A stretch of DNA of 64,000 bases, taken from the NCBI GenBank assembly GCA_051295955.1, contig JBPDWA010000002.1, forward strand, positions 1 through 64,000. The letters run 5' to 3'. The position numbers and the translations under genes are program-made. The notes beneath the pieces were generated by a model, which worked only from the letters and a program-made list of their open reading frames with translations, was not told the DNA's origin and did no database searches. The stretch comes from Enterococcus faecalis_A. GTDB taxonomy: Bacteria > Bacillota > Bacilli > Lactobacillales > Enterococcaceae. This document shows, piece after piece, positions 26,470 to 34,938 of this stretch; within the stretch, counting starts at the first letter, position 1, and every line of letters begins with the position of its first letter.

Positions 26470-28602
26470 ATGAAAAAAATATCAATTCTAGATAAAGTGA
26501 AAAAAAGTAGTCAAGAACCTAAAAATCAACGTGGACGTAAACCGCATATTCCTTTTCGGCTGAACTTGTTGTTCTTTGTTATTTTCACCTTGTTTGTCGC
26601 CTTAATTGTCCGTTTAGGCTATTTGCAAATCGTGGACGGTGAAGAATATACTAAAAGAATTACGGAAAACTCAACATTGACGATTAAAACGGCTTCTCCC
26701 CGCGGAGAGATATATGATGCTAAAGGCAAATTACTTGCTTCCAATAAAGCCAATTTAGCGATTACATACACTCGCGGAAAAAATATTGAAGGGAAAGATA
26801 TTTTGCCAGTAGCCAATAAAGTCAATGAATTAATCAACGTACCTGTCGATCCAAATTTAACTGAGCGTGACAAAAAAGATTATTGGCTAGCTGATCCTCA
26901 ACATTTAAAAACTGCGCAAGCTCGATTGACAGATGCTGATAAAACAGACAAAAAAGGCAATAAAATTACCGATGAGGGTGTACTTTATGGGTTAGCCGTT
27001 GAAAAAGTAACACCTGAAGAAATCAATTATGACGAAAAAACATTGCAAGCCGTAACCATTTTCAAACGCATGAATGCTGCTTCAGAGTTAAATACGGTTT
27101 TTATTAAAAACGAAGGTGTTACAGAAGCTGAATTGGCCACGATTGGAGAACATACAGCCGAAATCGCTGGTGTATCCACAGGCACAGACTGGACGCGCGA
27201 CTATTCTCAAAGCAATGGGCTACGTAGTTTGTTAGGGAAAGTTTCTACGGAAAAAAGCGGCTTGCCAGCTGAAAATTTGAAAGAATATTTGGCAAAGGGT
27301 TATTCAAGAAATGACCGTGTAGGTACAAGCTATTTAGAAAAAGAATACGAATCAGATTTACAAGGAAAAAGAGCTGAATCTGAAGTTGTTTTAGATAGTA
27401 AAGGAAATATTATTAAGCAGACACCGATTACCAAAGGAGAAAAAGGCTCGAACTTAAAATTGACAATTGATTCAAATTTTCAAACCAAAGTTGAAGAAAT
27501 TCTAAAAACGCAGTATCAGAATTATGTGAATTCAGGTCTTGCCCCTTATTCTGAAGGAGCTTATGTGGTGGTGATGGACCCTAAAACTGGAGCTATCAAA
27601 GCAATGTCAGCTCTAAAACGAGACCTTAAAACTGGTGAAATCGTTTCTAGTCCGCTTTCAACCATTTTGGATGTTACAGAGCCCGGCTCCGTAGTAAAAG
27701 GTGGTACGTTAACAGCCGGGTACCAGACTGGCGTGATTTCCGGAAATGATACCTTAATTGACGAACCGATTCAACTAGCCGGTAGTAACATGAAGTCTTC
27801 TTGGTTTAATCAATCTAGTCAAATTCCTTTAACAGCTGAACAAGCGTTGGAGTACTCTTCTAACGATTACATGATGAAATTGGTCTTTAAAATGCTAGGC
27901 GTCAAATATACGCCAGGTATGGTCTTCCCTTATGAACCGGGCGATTCGAAAGTCTTTGACGAATTGCGGAAAGCTTTTGGCGAATATGGTATGGGTGTTC
28001 CAACTGGTATTGATTTACCGGGAGAATCACCAGGCTTGGTTAATGATGATTTCAAAAATATAAAAAAAGCGCCCCAGGGTGGTAATTTGTTGGACTTGTC
28101 ATTCGGTCAGTATGATACCTACACTGCATTACAATTGGCTCAATACGTTTCAACAATAGCCAATAATGGCGTTAGAGTGGCACCGCATATTGTGGAAGGA
28201 ATTTATAATAGCAATGAAGACGGCAGTTTAGGGACCTTAAAACGCAAAATAGAAACGAAAGAATTAAATAAAGTAGACATTACACCGGAGCAAATGAAAA
28301 TCATTCAAACTGGATTTTATAATGTAGTTCATGGAACAAGCCCATATACTACAGCTCCAGGATTGAATTCCGATAAAATTTCAATTGCTGCAAAAACTGG
28401 GACTGCCGAAACCATGTACGTTGATGAAGCTAAAAATATTCATAATACTGTAAATAGTAACTTAGTAGCATATGCACCATATGAGAATCCGGAAATAGCT
28501 GTTAGTGTTGTCTTACCGCATTTAAATGATGAGACTGCTAAACCAAACCAAGCAATTGCTAAAGCAATCTTAGAGACGTACGTGGATATGTATATGAAAT
28601 AA
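26470..28602 (+). CDS. pbp2b: Class B penicillin-binding protein (PBP2b type)
   Basis: A 710-aa monofunctional transpeptidase. A basic N-terminus is followed by one membrane helix (about 28-52), the PBP dimerisation domain with SPRGEIYDAKGKLLA, and the D,D-transpeptidase domain with Ser407 in GSVVKG (SxxK), SSN at 463-465 and KTGTAE at 642. It cross-links peptidoglycan during peripheral growth with the elongation machinery. Its place between thrS and rpmG matches the enterococcal pbpA(2b) gene. A perfect palindrome overlaps its stop codon. Confidence 0.92.
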   Translation: MKKISILDKVKKSSQEPKNQRGRKPHIPFRLNLLFFVIFTLFVALIVRLGYLQIVDGEEYTKRITENSTLTIKTASPRGEIYDAKGKLLASNKANLAITYTRGKNIEGKDILPVANKVNELINVPVDPNLTERDKKDYWLADPQHLKTAQARLTDADKTDKKGNKITDEGVLYGLAVEKVTPEEINYDEKTLQAVTIFKRMNAASELNTVFIKNEGVTEAELATIGEHTAEIAGVSTGTDWTRDYSQSNGLRSLLGKVSTEKSGLPAENLKEYLAKGYSRNDRVGTSYLEKEYESDLQGKRAESEVVLDSKGNIIKQTPITKGEKGSNLKLTIDSNFQTKVEEILKTQYQNYVNSGLAPYSEGAYVVVMDPKTGAIKAMSALKRDLKTGEIVSSPLSTILDVTEPGSVVKGGTLTAGYQTGVISGNDTLIDEPIQLAGSNMKSSWFNQSSQIPLTAEQALEYSSNDYMMKLVFKMLGVKYTPGMVFPYEPGDSKVFDELRKAFGEYGMGVPTGIDLPGESPGLVNDDFKNIKKAPQGGNLLDLSFGQYDTYTALQLAQYVSTIANNGVRVAPHIVEGIYNSNEDGSLGTLKRKIETKELNKVDITPEQMKIIQTGFYNVVHGTSPYTTAPGLNSDKISIAAKTGTAETMYVDEAKNIHNTVNSNLVAYAPYENPEIAVSVVLPHLNDETAKPNQAIAKAILETYVDMYMK

Positions 28603-28635
28603 TTTTGTAAAGGAGATCTCCTTTACAAAATTTTC
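28601..28635. terminator. Perfect 32-nt palindrome after pbp2b, probable bidirectional terminator
   Basis: Bases 28601-28632 are a perfect inverted repeat, a 16-bp half starting AATTTTGTAAAGGAGA, starting inside the TAA stop codon. AAAATTTTCTT follows. T/A-rich flanks on both sides allow function in either direction. Confidence 0.75.
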
Positions 28636-28664
28636 TTAAAAGGGTAGCAAAGATTTAAAAAACA

Positions 28665-28673
28665 TGATATGAT
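28665..28673 (+). promoter_or_regulatory. Extended -10 promoter of rpmG
   Basis: TGATATGAT (TG-N-TATGAT), 55 nt upstream of the rpmG start; the -35 is weak. Confidence 0.5.
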
Positions 28674-28727
28674 AGTCCAGTCTGAGAATTATCTTAGAAA
28701 GAAGATTAAGCAGTAGGAGGGAAAAAA

Positions 28728-28877
28728 ATGCGTGTAAACATCACTTTAGAATGTACTTCTTGTAAAGAACGTAACTACCTAACAAGCAAAAATAAACGTA
28801 ACAACCCTGACCGTTTGGAAAAACAAAAATATTGCCCACGTGAAAGAAAAGTTACTTTACACCGCGAAACAAAATAA
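28728..28877 (+). CDS. rpmG: Ribosomal protein bL33
   Basis: A 49-aa protein, MRVNITLECTSCKERNYLTSK, ending KVTLHRETK, a full-length L33 of the 50S subunit. It has CxxC at residues 9-12 and one further Cys in YCPRERK, so the zinc ribbon is incomplete, as in other members of this paralogue type. TAGGAGGG is the binding site. Confidence 0.96.
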   Translation: MRVNITLECTSCKERNYLTSKNKRNNPDRLEKQKYCPRERKVTLHRETK

Positions 28878-28890
28878 TAATTTTTATTGT

Positions 28891-28928
28891 TGCCTAGAAC
28901 CCTTGTTGCGTGAGGGTTTTGGGTTTTT
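28891..28928 (+). terminator. Terminator after rpmG
   Basis: AACCCT...AGGGTT, embedded in a longer CCTAGAACCC/GGGTTTTGGG pairing, followed by TTTTTTT. Confidence 0.85.
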
Positions 28929-29084
28929 TTATTTTTACTTAAAATCGTTTTTCATAGATTTTTAAAAATTTACATAGTTAGCAAATTCTATGCTTACTTC
29001 TTTTTGTAAATCTTGAGACACATGGTCAGTCTCAATTAAGGCTAGCTGGATAGCTGTTTGTATGAAGAATTCTATTTCCAAGTA

Positions 29085-29112
29085 TTGCGCAAGCGTTTTT
29101 TCCTGTGATAAA
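29085..29112 (+). promoter_or_regulatory. Candidate promoter of the LXG module
   Basis: TTGCGC at 29085-29090 and GATAAA at 29107-29112 (16-nt spacer) with TGT just before the -10. Confidence 0.45.
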
Positions 29113-29145
29113 CTTTTTATAAGGTTGGAAAAAGGAGGAATTATT

Positions 29146-29457
29146 ATGGCTATTTTAGAAAGTGATGTTGATGTGGCTGGACAAATTGCCACGAAGATTG
29201 CCGGTTCCTTAGACGGGGCCAACAATAGTAGCGGAGCGATTCTTTCAGATACGCAAACGACTGTTGCCGGCAATACTAATGCTCAAGCCGCAATTCAAGC
29301 TATATTGGCTGCGCAAAACAAAATTATTCAAGCGGTCGGTCAAGCCGCTACCAATTTACAAATAGTTGCTAGCGAATTCGAAGCTGCTGATCAAACAATT
29401 AGACAGTTTATATCTGCCAGCTCGCTTCCTTCTCCACAAAGCGGTGCTCAAAAATGA
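29146..29457 (+). CDS. Type VII secretion LXG-associated helical protein (TIGR04197/DUF3130-like)
   Basis: A 103-aa, mostly alpha-helical, Ala/Gln-rich protein without a signal peptide, beginning MAILESDVDVAGQIATKIAGSL and ending in a Ser/Pro-rich tail. It has the size and two-helix pattern of the WXG100-like Lap1 partners that bind LXG toxins and take them to the type VII secretion machine. ATG 29146 has AAAGGAGGAA upstream. It overlaps the next gene by 4 nt (ATGA). The effector it would serve is broken, so it may now be idle or serve LXG proteins encoded elsewhere. Confidence 0.8.
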   Translation: MAILESDVDVAGQIATKIAGSLDGANNSSGAILSDTQTTVAGNTNAQAAIQAILAAQNKIIQAVGQAATNLQIVASEFEAADQTIRQFISASSLPSPQSGAQK

Positions 29458-29816
29458 CGAAGACGTTAGAAAAAATCCAACAGGAAGAACGTCACTTGGG
29501 AAACGAGCTCGATCAAATTGAATCGGAAACTACGCAGCTTCAACACATGACAGAAAAGTACGAAGCGTTTTTTTATCAAACCTCTACTCTATTTACTGAA
29601 ATGACTGAACGATTTTCACAAAATGAGTTTCATTGGTACGTAAGTGAGCAAAGCGAGCAGCTACATTACCAACAACAGACTATTTTCAATGAATTAGCAG
29701 ACGAACAGCACCAACGACGAAAACAGAAAAGCACCTTAGAAGACCGTCAAGATGACTTGTTCTATCAACGGAAGCCTCTTCTTGCGAATCAGGAGGAACC
29801 AAAAAATGAGTATTGA
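29454..29816 (+). CDS. LXG-associated coiled-coil protein (DUF3958-like)
   Basis: A 120-aa, highly charged, Glu/Gln-rich protein predicted to be almost wholly coiled coil (KTLEKIQQEERHLGNELDQI...). It sits where DUF3958 proteins (Lap2) stand between the Lap1 gene and the LXG effector in streptococcal and enterococcal type VII modules, and probably helps target the effector. Its last 11 nt overlap the LXG remnant. Confidence 0.75.
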   Translation: MTKTLEKIQQEERHLGNELDQIESETTQLQHMTEKYEAFFYQTSTLFTEMTERFSQNEFHWYVSEQSEQLHYQQQTIFNELADEQHQRRKQKSTLEDRQDDLFYQRKPLLANQEEPKNEY

Positions 29817-30573
29817 CATGTTTGTTAGTGCTGCGCAAAGTCAAGCTAGTAGTCTTAGCTAAAAGCAAAGCTGATGAACAAGCCTATCAAGCGATGATTC
29901 AAGCCTTGCAACAGTTTGTCAATGAAGACAGTCTCGATACGAAGGCTTGTACGAATGGCAAACAGTTTTATCAGGCGGTATTGATTCCCTTCATAAGAGC
30001 TGGTACGCTATTGTCAGAAGCGATTGCTGACGCCTGTCAGAAATTTGTCGATGAGTATCAAGCAACAGTTGATAGTGGCGATTTACAATCCGATGTCTTA
30101 GAAGAAACAATTCGACAACTGGATGATCGAATCAGCCAGTTAGACGCGATTCGTGCTACAATCGAGCAGAGCGATTTAGGGGATAACTTTAAACTTTGAC
30201 AATTGAATCAACAGAATTGTATGATCGAAATACTGATTGATACCAAAAAAGTATTACAAGACAAATTGAACAGACTCCTCGCTTTCATGCTCGTTCACCG
30301 GAAATCTTTGTCAACATTGCTGAATTAGAAGCCTTGGTTAACCAAGGCGCCAGTCAAGCAGGCAGCGCGTGGATCGGCAGCGGCTTTTCCATTCCTACCG
30401 ATCTGCAGTGGACCACCACTGTCGCCGATAAGTGGCAAATACGAGCAGAAAACATAAGGAAACAAGAACAAGCAGTTCATGAAGCCAAAATCAAAGAACT
30501 GAAACAATACAAAGTGTATGCCGTTGTTTACACGGATGCAGATGGCAACCCAGCGATTTTATGGCAATTGTAG
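29806..30573 (+). pseudogene. Broken LXG-domain type VII effector gene
   Basis: Starts MSIDMFVSAAQSQASSLS, then meets TAA at 29860-29862 because of one extra T at 29860; removing it restores KSKADEQAYQAMIQALQQF. A second shift of opposite sense near 30190 returns to the first frame, read through IESTELYDRNTD, a TGA at 30238-30240, then PRFHARSPEIFVNIAELEAL. It ends at 30571-30573 just after VVYTDADGNPAILWQL. An LXG effector would go on into a C-terminal toxin domain, which is missing. The ~255 codons left cover the LXG domain only, so no active toxin can be made. Confidence 0.85.
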
Positions 30574-30755
30574 CAGCAACATTGCCAAATTTTCTTAATA
30601 CAACTAAATCACCTAAAGCATAAATCATAACTACTATAGTGGCTCCTACAATCGTAGAAGTCCATGAAGCTTACTCCGTACACCCCCGTCAAAGTTACCC
30701 ATAAAATAGCCCGGCTCATAATTGCTTTTATAATTAACGCTTTAAGATGCTTCAT
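30562..30755 (-). pseudogene. Remnant of a DUF2512 (YndM-like) membrane protein gene
   Basis: On the minus strand ATG 30755 opens MKHLKALIIKAIMSRAILWVTL...YGVSF. After a frameshift near 30650-30660 the match continues as TIVGATIVVMIYALGDLVV and FGNVAATIA, the hydrophobic pattern of DUF2512/YndM proteins. It stops abruptly where the LXG remnant ends, so the C-terminal half is gone. No good binding site is seen. Family assignment is by eye. Confidence 0.6.
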
Positions 30756-31251
30756 AGCCTATCATCCAAAACTATACCCGTTAAAATAACGATTACAAAT
30801 GATTAGTGATAACATTTTAGTTATTTGAACAGTTTTGCTTGAGTAAATAAAATTTCTGCTTCAAATAAAGGACGAAGAAATTTAAACGATCTTTCACTTA
30901 CTTATACTTAAAAAAAGCTAGTCAGTAAGAGAAGAGATGGAAATCCTCCTTGTATTTGGCTCACTTCATTAAAAGATTAGGTGAATTTGTCTCTAAAATG
31001 TTACATAATTAGTTACTAGGATGATTATTTCTTTTAGAGTATTGTCTTTAGATTAATGTAGAGAAGTACGGTATTTGGTAGAGATGAATACCATAACCTT
31101 TCTCGCCTGATTTTAGAAAATGATTGTTATAAAAAATAGCTAGTATTCCCAAAAAGTCTAGCAGTTTATCATAAACAGTGATATGATTTGTTTATTATTC
31201 AATATAATTTATTCTTTTTGAAATATCTTTTATGGAGAGGCGTGGGAGTGT
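30756..31251. other. AT-rich intergenic stretch
   Basis: No gene was found. An extended -10, TGATATGAT at 31179-31187, may drive the membrane protein gene that follows. A TATAAT also occurs at 31203-31208. Confidence 0.3.
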
Positions 31252-32250
31252 TTGTTGGAAATAGGAATCATTATCGTAGGGATGTTGCCGCTAATTGGCT
31301 TGAAAAAGGTAAAGATAGTAACGGTACCGAAATCCTCTTTTCTGACTATTTTTTTATTTCAACTGATGTTTTTTTTGTTATTTAATTGTTATAAACCAGC
31401 TGAAACTTTCCTTCCCGGCTTGTTTTTGACAAATCTCTTTCTTTATTTAATTGTTAATTCTGTGAAAAAAGAAGTTGACTATCCTTTTTGGCTGGTTGAA
31501 ACGAAGCCTAACTTACTAAAAGACAGTCTTAATAATTTATTGTTGGGAACTTTAATCATCGTTTTTAGAAATATAACGTTGGTTTTCGTGTTTAAAACTT
31601 TATTTTCTCTGATTTGTTTATTTCCTTTAAAAAAAGGTACATTGCAGCTTATTAACAGTGTCTTTTCATTGGAAGTGGCGCTGATAATGTTTCTTTTGAT
31701 GATTGAATGGCTTCTTTATCTTATCAGAATTAGCATAAAGCAATTTTTGTTTTTGGCAATCATTATTATTTGTTTAGGGTTGTTCGATTTAAGATGGTGG
31801 GTTGCTATTTCGATCTTGGTATCCATGATAGTGTTCGCTTTTTCAAAGCAGTTTATTTTATATTTTTTACAATATAAATTTACGAAAAAAGAGCAAGTTT
31901 TTTATAAGTTTTTACTGCCGTATATTTCGTTAATTATCTACATGACATTGGTCTTTGTTAAAGATGTGTTACCAGACGAGCGAGCATATATATTTTTTAA
32001 GATAATGGATACAATCACCTTTACTTCAGCTGCGACCAAACCGCCTTCTATTTTTATACAATCATTTTTTGATATGTTTCTGGAAATTTCGTTTTTTTTA
32101 TTAATTTGGACAACGAGCAAATCTTTATTAAGAAGAACAAAGATTTTTGTTCCAGCTTTTTTTGTAGAATTCAATAAAGCCGAAAAAACGGCCTTGAAGT
32201 TATTTAAACGAGTATTTAAAAAGGATGCTGAGGAGAAGGCAAACGGGTAA
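31252..32250 (+). CDS. Unrecognised multi-pass membrane protein
   Basis: A 332-aa, very hydrophobic protein with about eight membrane segments, rich in Phe, Leu and Ile, and a basic C-terminal tail (KLFKRVFKKDAEEK). No family was recognised. The start is uncertain: TTG at 31252 or 31255, with GGGAG at 31244-31248. Base composition is more AT-rich than the neighbouring core genes. Between the LXG remnants and an esterase gene it could be accessory, perhaps an immunity or transport protein, but nothing in the sequence proves a role. Confidence 0.6.
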   Translation: MLEIGIIIVGMLPLIGLKKVKIVTVPKSSFLTIFLFQLMFFLLFNCYKPAETFLPGLFLTNLFLYLIVNSVKKEVDYPFWLVETKPNLLKDSLNNLLLGTLIIVFRNITLVFVFKTLFSLICLFPLKKGTLQLINSVFSLEVALIMFLLMIEWLLYLIRISIKQFLFLAIIIICLGLFDLRWWVAISILVSMIVFAFSKQFILYFLQYKFTKKEQVFYKFLLPYISLIIYMTLVFVKDVLPDERAYIFFKIMDTITFTSAATKPPSIFIQSFFDMFLEISFFLLIWTTSKSLLRRTKIFVPAFFVEFNKAEKTALKLFKRVFKKDAEEKANG

Positions 32251-32424
32251 TTCGAACAGGAGCTCTCTTTTTTGTTAAAACTATTTTATCAATGATGGCT
32301 AAGAACAGCTGTACTTTAGTTGTAGCAGGTAAGTGTCGTTTCTTGCCAAAAGGGTAGCTATTTGTTTATGATGAGAATAAAATTTTTCGTTGGAATTCTT
32401 ACTTTGCAAAGGAGCGCTCACTAA

Positions 32425-33192
32425 ATGAAAATAAATATTCGTCATCGTTATGTGGAAAAAATTCCTATGTTGGAAGTTGTTCCGGAAGCACAAATTAATG
32501 AAGCTTTGCCGTTCGTCATTTATTATCATGGCTGGCAGTCTGCTAAAGAACTGTCATTGACTCAAGCTAGAAAGTTAGCGAAAAAAAGGATACGGGTGAT
32601 TTTGCCGGATGCTATGCATCATGGTGAACGCAAGACTGGACCGATCTCTACAATTCCTTCTGTGACTTTTTGGTCAAGCATCCAATATAACCTGTTAGAG
32701 TTTGAGGCAATCCTGCGCCATTTTCAAAAGCAGCAGTTGGTGTTAGCAAATAAGATTGGCGTAGGCGGCGTTTCAATGGGAGGCATAACAACGTGTGCCT
32801 TATTGACGCAACATCCGGAGATAAAAGCGGCCGTTTGTTTGATGGGCACACCTTATCCTGTACGTTATATTCAGCGAGTAATAAGACACGCCAATGCATT
32901 ATCCATCTTTGTTCCAGAAGATTTGCCTCTAGCCCTCAGCTGGGTTAAACGCTATGATTTATCTGAGCATGCCGCAACAATTAATCAAAGACCAGTCCTT
33001 TTTTGGCATGGAACGGACGATCAAAAAATTCCATATGCAGATATGGCTGATTTTCAAAAGCTCGTGAGCGGCCAGCGTTATGGAACTAACGTTCAATTTT
33101 TGACGGGTGCCGGAGAGCCTCATTTAGTAAAAGGACCAACGATGACAGCAGTAGCAGCTTTTTTTGAAGCAAAATTAGGGGAATTAAATTGA
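32425..33192 (+). CDS. Alpha/beta hydrolase, YjfP-like esterase
   Basis: A 255-aa hydrolase with VIYYHGWQSAKE (oxyanion strand), the nucleophile Ser in GVSMGG, the acid in HGTDDQKIPY and a His in GEPHLV. It belongs to the prolyl-oligopeptidase-like esterases. Substrate unknown. GCAAAGGAGCG precedes the ATG. It appears to be transcribed alone. Confidence 0.85.
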   Translation: MKINIRHRYVEKIPMLEVVPEAQINEALPFVIYYHGWQSAKELSLTQARKLAKKRIRVILPDAMHHGERKTGPISTIPSVTFWSSIQYNLLEFEAILRHFQKQQLVLANKIGVGGVSMGGITTCALLTQHPEIKAAVCLMGTPYPVRYIQRVIRHANALSIFVPEDLPLALSWVKRYDLSEHAATINQRPVLFWHGTDDQKIPYADMADFQKLVSGQRYGTNVQFLTGAGEPHLVKGPTMTAVAAFFEAKLGELN

Positions 33193-33438
33193 ATTTTATA
33201 TGAAAGAGAACAGAAGCGCTTCTTTTGTGAATCAGCTCAAAGTCACTTAGAAAATGTATAAAATTAACAAAACAACAAGGCACTATTTGATAAAGAGTGA
33301 CTAGCGCTGGTTGTACTTTCTTCATAAGATTCAGTAGTTATTTCCACCAGTTCTTGCTATTTCTGGTAGTTTTCTATAAACTTACTTAAAAGATAGTGAT
33401 TAGAAAAAGGTTGCTTTTTCTAATGAGGAGGGACGTTT

Positions 33439-33981
33439 GTGGAGAAAGCACGATTACGAAAAGTTGGCTTACAAGCACTGAAATGGTTACACAGTCAGCC
33501 TGCGATCAAACAACAAAAAGAGATGCTGATTTTAGCAGCTTTTTTCGCCGATGAACTGTGGCAACAAGCCCAAACAATTGGCTTGATTCGGTCTTTATCC
33601 ATCGAATTCAGTACCGCTGGAATTTTTCAACAAGCTCAAATAGCAGGAAAACAACTCGCAGTCCCACGTTCAGGAACAAATAAGGAACTGCTATTTCATC
33701 AAGTGACACCGGAAACCAACTATGAACTTAGTTCTTTTGGGGTGGAAGAGCCAAATGAGCAAGCACCACTTATCGAAAAAACAGCGTTGGATTTACTGAT
33801 TGTTCCTGGAGTAATTTTTACAACTAGCGGCTATCGTATTGGTTTTGGCGGGGGTTATTATGATCGCTATTTAACTGATTTTACCGGTCGTACCTGTAGT
33901 TTGGTTTTTAGTGAGCAAATTCAAGAAAATTGGCAGCCGGAAATTTTTGATCGCCAAGTAGAAAAAATATTTTTTAAATAG
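33439..33981 (+). CDS. 5-formyltetrahydrofolate cyclo-ligase
   Basis: A 180-aa enzyme converting 5-formyl-THF to 5,10-methenyl-THF with ATP. LAVPRSG at about residue 74 and the diagnostic GFGGGYYDRYL near 136 are present. The start is GTG 33439 behind GAGGAGGGA. With the rhomboid, yqgQ and glucokinase genes behind it, it forms the conserved yqgN-yqgP-yqgQ-glcK cluster of bacilli. A hairpin AGAAAAA/TTTTTCT at 33401-33420 lies just upstream. Confidence 0.92.
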   Translation: MEKARLRKVGLQALKWLHSQPAIKQQKEMLILAAFFADELWQQAQTIGLIRSLSIEFSTAGIFQQAQIAGKQLAVPRSGTNKELLFHQVTPETNYELSSFGVEEPNEQAPLIEKTALDLLIVPGVIFTTSGYRIGFGGGYYDRYLTDFTGRTCSLVFSEQIQENWQPEIFDRQVEKIFFK

Positions 33982-33991
33982 GAGAAATAAG

Positions 33992-34699
33992 ATGAACTAT
34001 CAGACACAAATGAAAATAAAAAGCCTGTTAAATCAGCCGTTCATCACGTATGGTTTAATGGGGATTACCTTGTTCGTATTTTTAGGTATGGAGTTAACTG
34101 GCGGTTCAGAAAATGGTCAAACGCTGGTGAATTGGGGCGCGATGTTTCGTCCGTATATTCTTTTGGGGCATCAGTATTGGCGCTTATTTACGCCTATGTT
34201 TTTACATATTGGCTGGATGCATCTTATTTTAAATATGGTAACGCTCTATTTTGTCGGTCCGCAAATCGAAGCGATTTATGGACATTGGCGTTATCTCGGT
34301 CTTTATTTATTGAGTGGAATTGCTGGGAATGTGGCTAGTTTTGGAATTGGCAACAGTATACTTTCAGCTGGCGCAAGCACCTCTCTTTTTGGATTGTTCG
34401 GTGCCTTTTTAATTTTAGGTCGTCATTTTAGACACAATCCGGCGATTATGTTTATGGTAAGACGTTATTCAATGTTTGTATTTATCAACTTGTTCTTTAA
34501 CTTATTTAGTAGTTCTGTGGACATTATGGGACATGTTGGCGGTTTAATCGGCGGGTTGCTGGCGGCTAATGCATTAGCAGTTCCTAATCGGTCCAAAGAA
34601 ATGTCGGTTCACGAACGCATTATTAGCAGTCTGATTTTGATTTTTCTGTTAGTAATTTGTGTGTTACTGGGTTTTAAAAAATCCGGTTTACCTGTATAA
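33992..34699 (+). CDS. Rhomboid-family intramembrane serine protease (GluP/YqgP-like)
   Basis: A 235-aa protein with six to seven membrane helices. The HxxxN loop (LHIGWMHLILNM), catalytic Ser about 129 in GASTSLFG and His about 180 in MGHVGG make the Ser-His dyad. Bacillus YqgP helps clear membrane proteins, such as a Mg transporter, with FtsH. This version lacks the long cytosolic N-terminal domain of Bacillus YqgP. Confidence 0.92.
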   Translation: MNYQTQMKIKSLLNQPFITYGLMGITLFVFLGMELTGGSENGQTLVNWGAMFRPYILLGHQYWRLFTPMFLHIGWMHLILNMVTLYFVGPQIEAIYGHWRYLGLYLLSGIAGNVASFGIGNSILSAGASTSLFGLFGAFLILGRHFRHNPAIMFMVRRYSMFVFINLFFNLFSSSVDIMGHVGGLIGGLLAANALAVPNRSKEMSVHERIISSLILIFLLVICVLLGFKKSGLPV

Positions 34700-34717
34700 T
34701 AAGGAAGTGTTTTTCGA

Positions 34718-34936
34718 ATGGAAACTTTGTATGACGTGCAACAATTATTTAAGCAGTTTGGTATGTATATCTACGTTGGGGCTCGAATTTATGATATTGA
34801 GCTTATGATGATTGAATTAAAAAATCTTTACGAAGGTCAACTGATTGATCGTGACACATATCTGCATGCCAGAAGGATCTTGCAAAGAGAACATCGAATT
34901 GAAGAATCGAGAGGAAAAGGGAAAGGAATCAACTAA
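34718..34936 (+). CDS. yqgQ: YqgQ-family small protein
   Basis: A 72-aa helical protein, METLYDVQQLFKQFGMYIYVG, with the family features RIYDIELM and DTYLHARRILQREH. Structural work suggests single-stranded nucleic-acid binding; the role is unknown. It lies between the rhomboid gene and glucokinase, 2 nt before the latter. Confidence 0.9.
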   Translation: METLYDVQQLFKQFGMYIYVGARIYDIELMMIELKNLYEGQLIDRDTYLHARRILQREHRIEESRGKGKGIN

Positions 34937-34938
34937 AG

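Noticed and set aside
31188..31385. 65-codon frame overlapping the start of the unknown membrane protein
   Set aside because: It lies out of frame with the long hydrophobic protein and has no binding site.
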